Assembly: GCA_013824865.1 (NCBI GenBank)
Contig: PNON01000001.1
Coordinates: 39,291 to 103,290, forward strand
Origin: Anaerolinea sp.
GTDB taxonomy: Bacteria > Chloroflexota > Anaerolineae > Anaerolineales > Anaerolineaceae
Reading direction: 5' to 3'
Length of the DNA stretch: 64,000 bases
In this document: positions 63,892-64,000 of the stretch, one piece after another
How the letters are laid out: each line of letters starts with the position of its first letter
Position numbering within the stretch: position 1 is the first letter of the stretch
Made by a program: the position numbers and the translations under genes
The notes under the pieces: model-generated
The model's input: only the letters and a program-made list of their open reading frames with translations
Told to the model about the DNA's origin: nothing
The model's database searches: none

Positions 63892-64000
63892 GGGACTTTT
63901 TGGGGCTTGTGCTGGAGTAAGATTTTAATAATTTTGTACACCTCTGTAAGGTAGATGGTAGGAGCAAAATTTCTAACAAAATTGAGTTCCATTCCAGCAT

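Overview
The window looks like a chromosomal segment from an Anaerolineae-like Chloroflexota bacterium; that assignment is inferred from gene content only. From left to right it carries:
- 0-6.6 kb: the end of a branched-chain amino-acid-type (Liv) ABC transporter operon, followed by a Tm-1-like (UPF0261) gene and two tandem paralogous PEP-hydrolase-family TIM-barrel genes.
- 7 kb: tRNA-Arg(CCT).
- 7.3-10.6 kb: an aldehyde dehydrogenase and two-subunit CoA-transferase operon.
- 10.9-20.2 kb: a defence island. It has a type III R-M system (res first, mod last) whose interior holds a small membrane protein, a DUF1863/ThsB-like TIR protein and an AlbA_2/Schlafen-type protein. A BRO-N gene remnant and a Phd/YefM-RelE toxin-antitoxin pair with a TGTACA operator lie upstream.
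- 20.4-22.5 kb: a serine-palmitoyltransferase-like gene and a 3-ketodihydrosphingosine-reductase-like gene.
- 22.6-27.4 kb: a multiheme cytochrome cluster with a cytochrome b, a 9-CXXCH protein and a 10-CXXCH internally duplicated lipoprotein.
- 27.7-36.1 kb: a complete System-I-type cytochrome c maturation operon with a Cys-type (CXXXY) CcmE.
- 36-48 kb: housekeeping and accessory genes.
- 48.4-52 kb: an intergenic repeat cluster and a type IIG/ISP-like R-M fusion gene.
- 52-64 kb: an amidase, a large multidomain secreted M23 protein, EamA, a PAS protein, a response regulator, MATE, initiator tRNA-Met and a dihydroorotate-dehydrogenase-like/ferredoxin protein.
The best candidate for an undescribed system is the translationally coupled TM-TIR gene pair plus AlbA_2 protein embedded between res and mod (13.85-15.82 kb). 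All family assignments come from reading the translated sequences; no database search was run.
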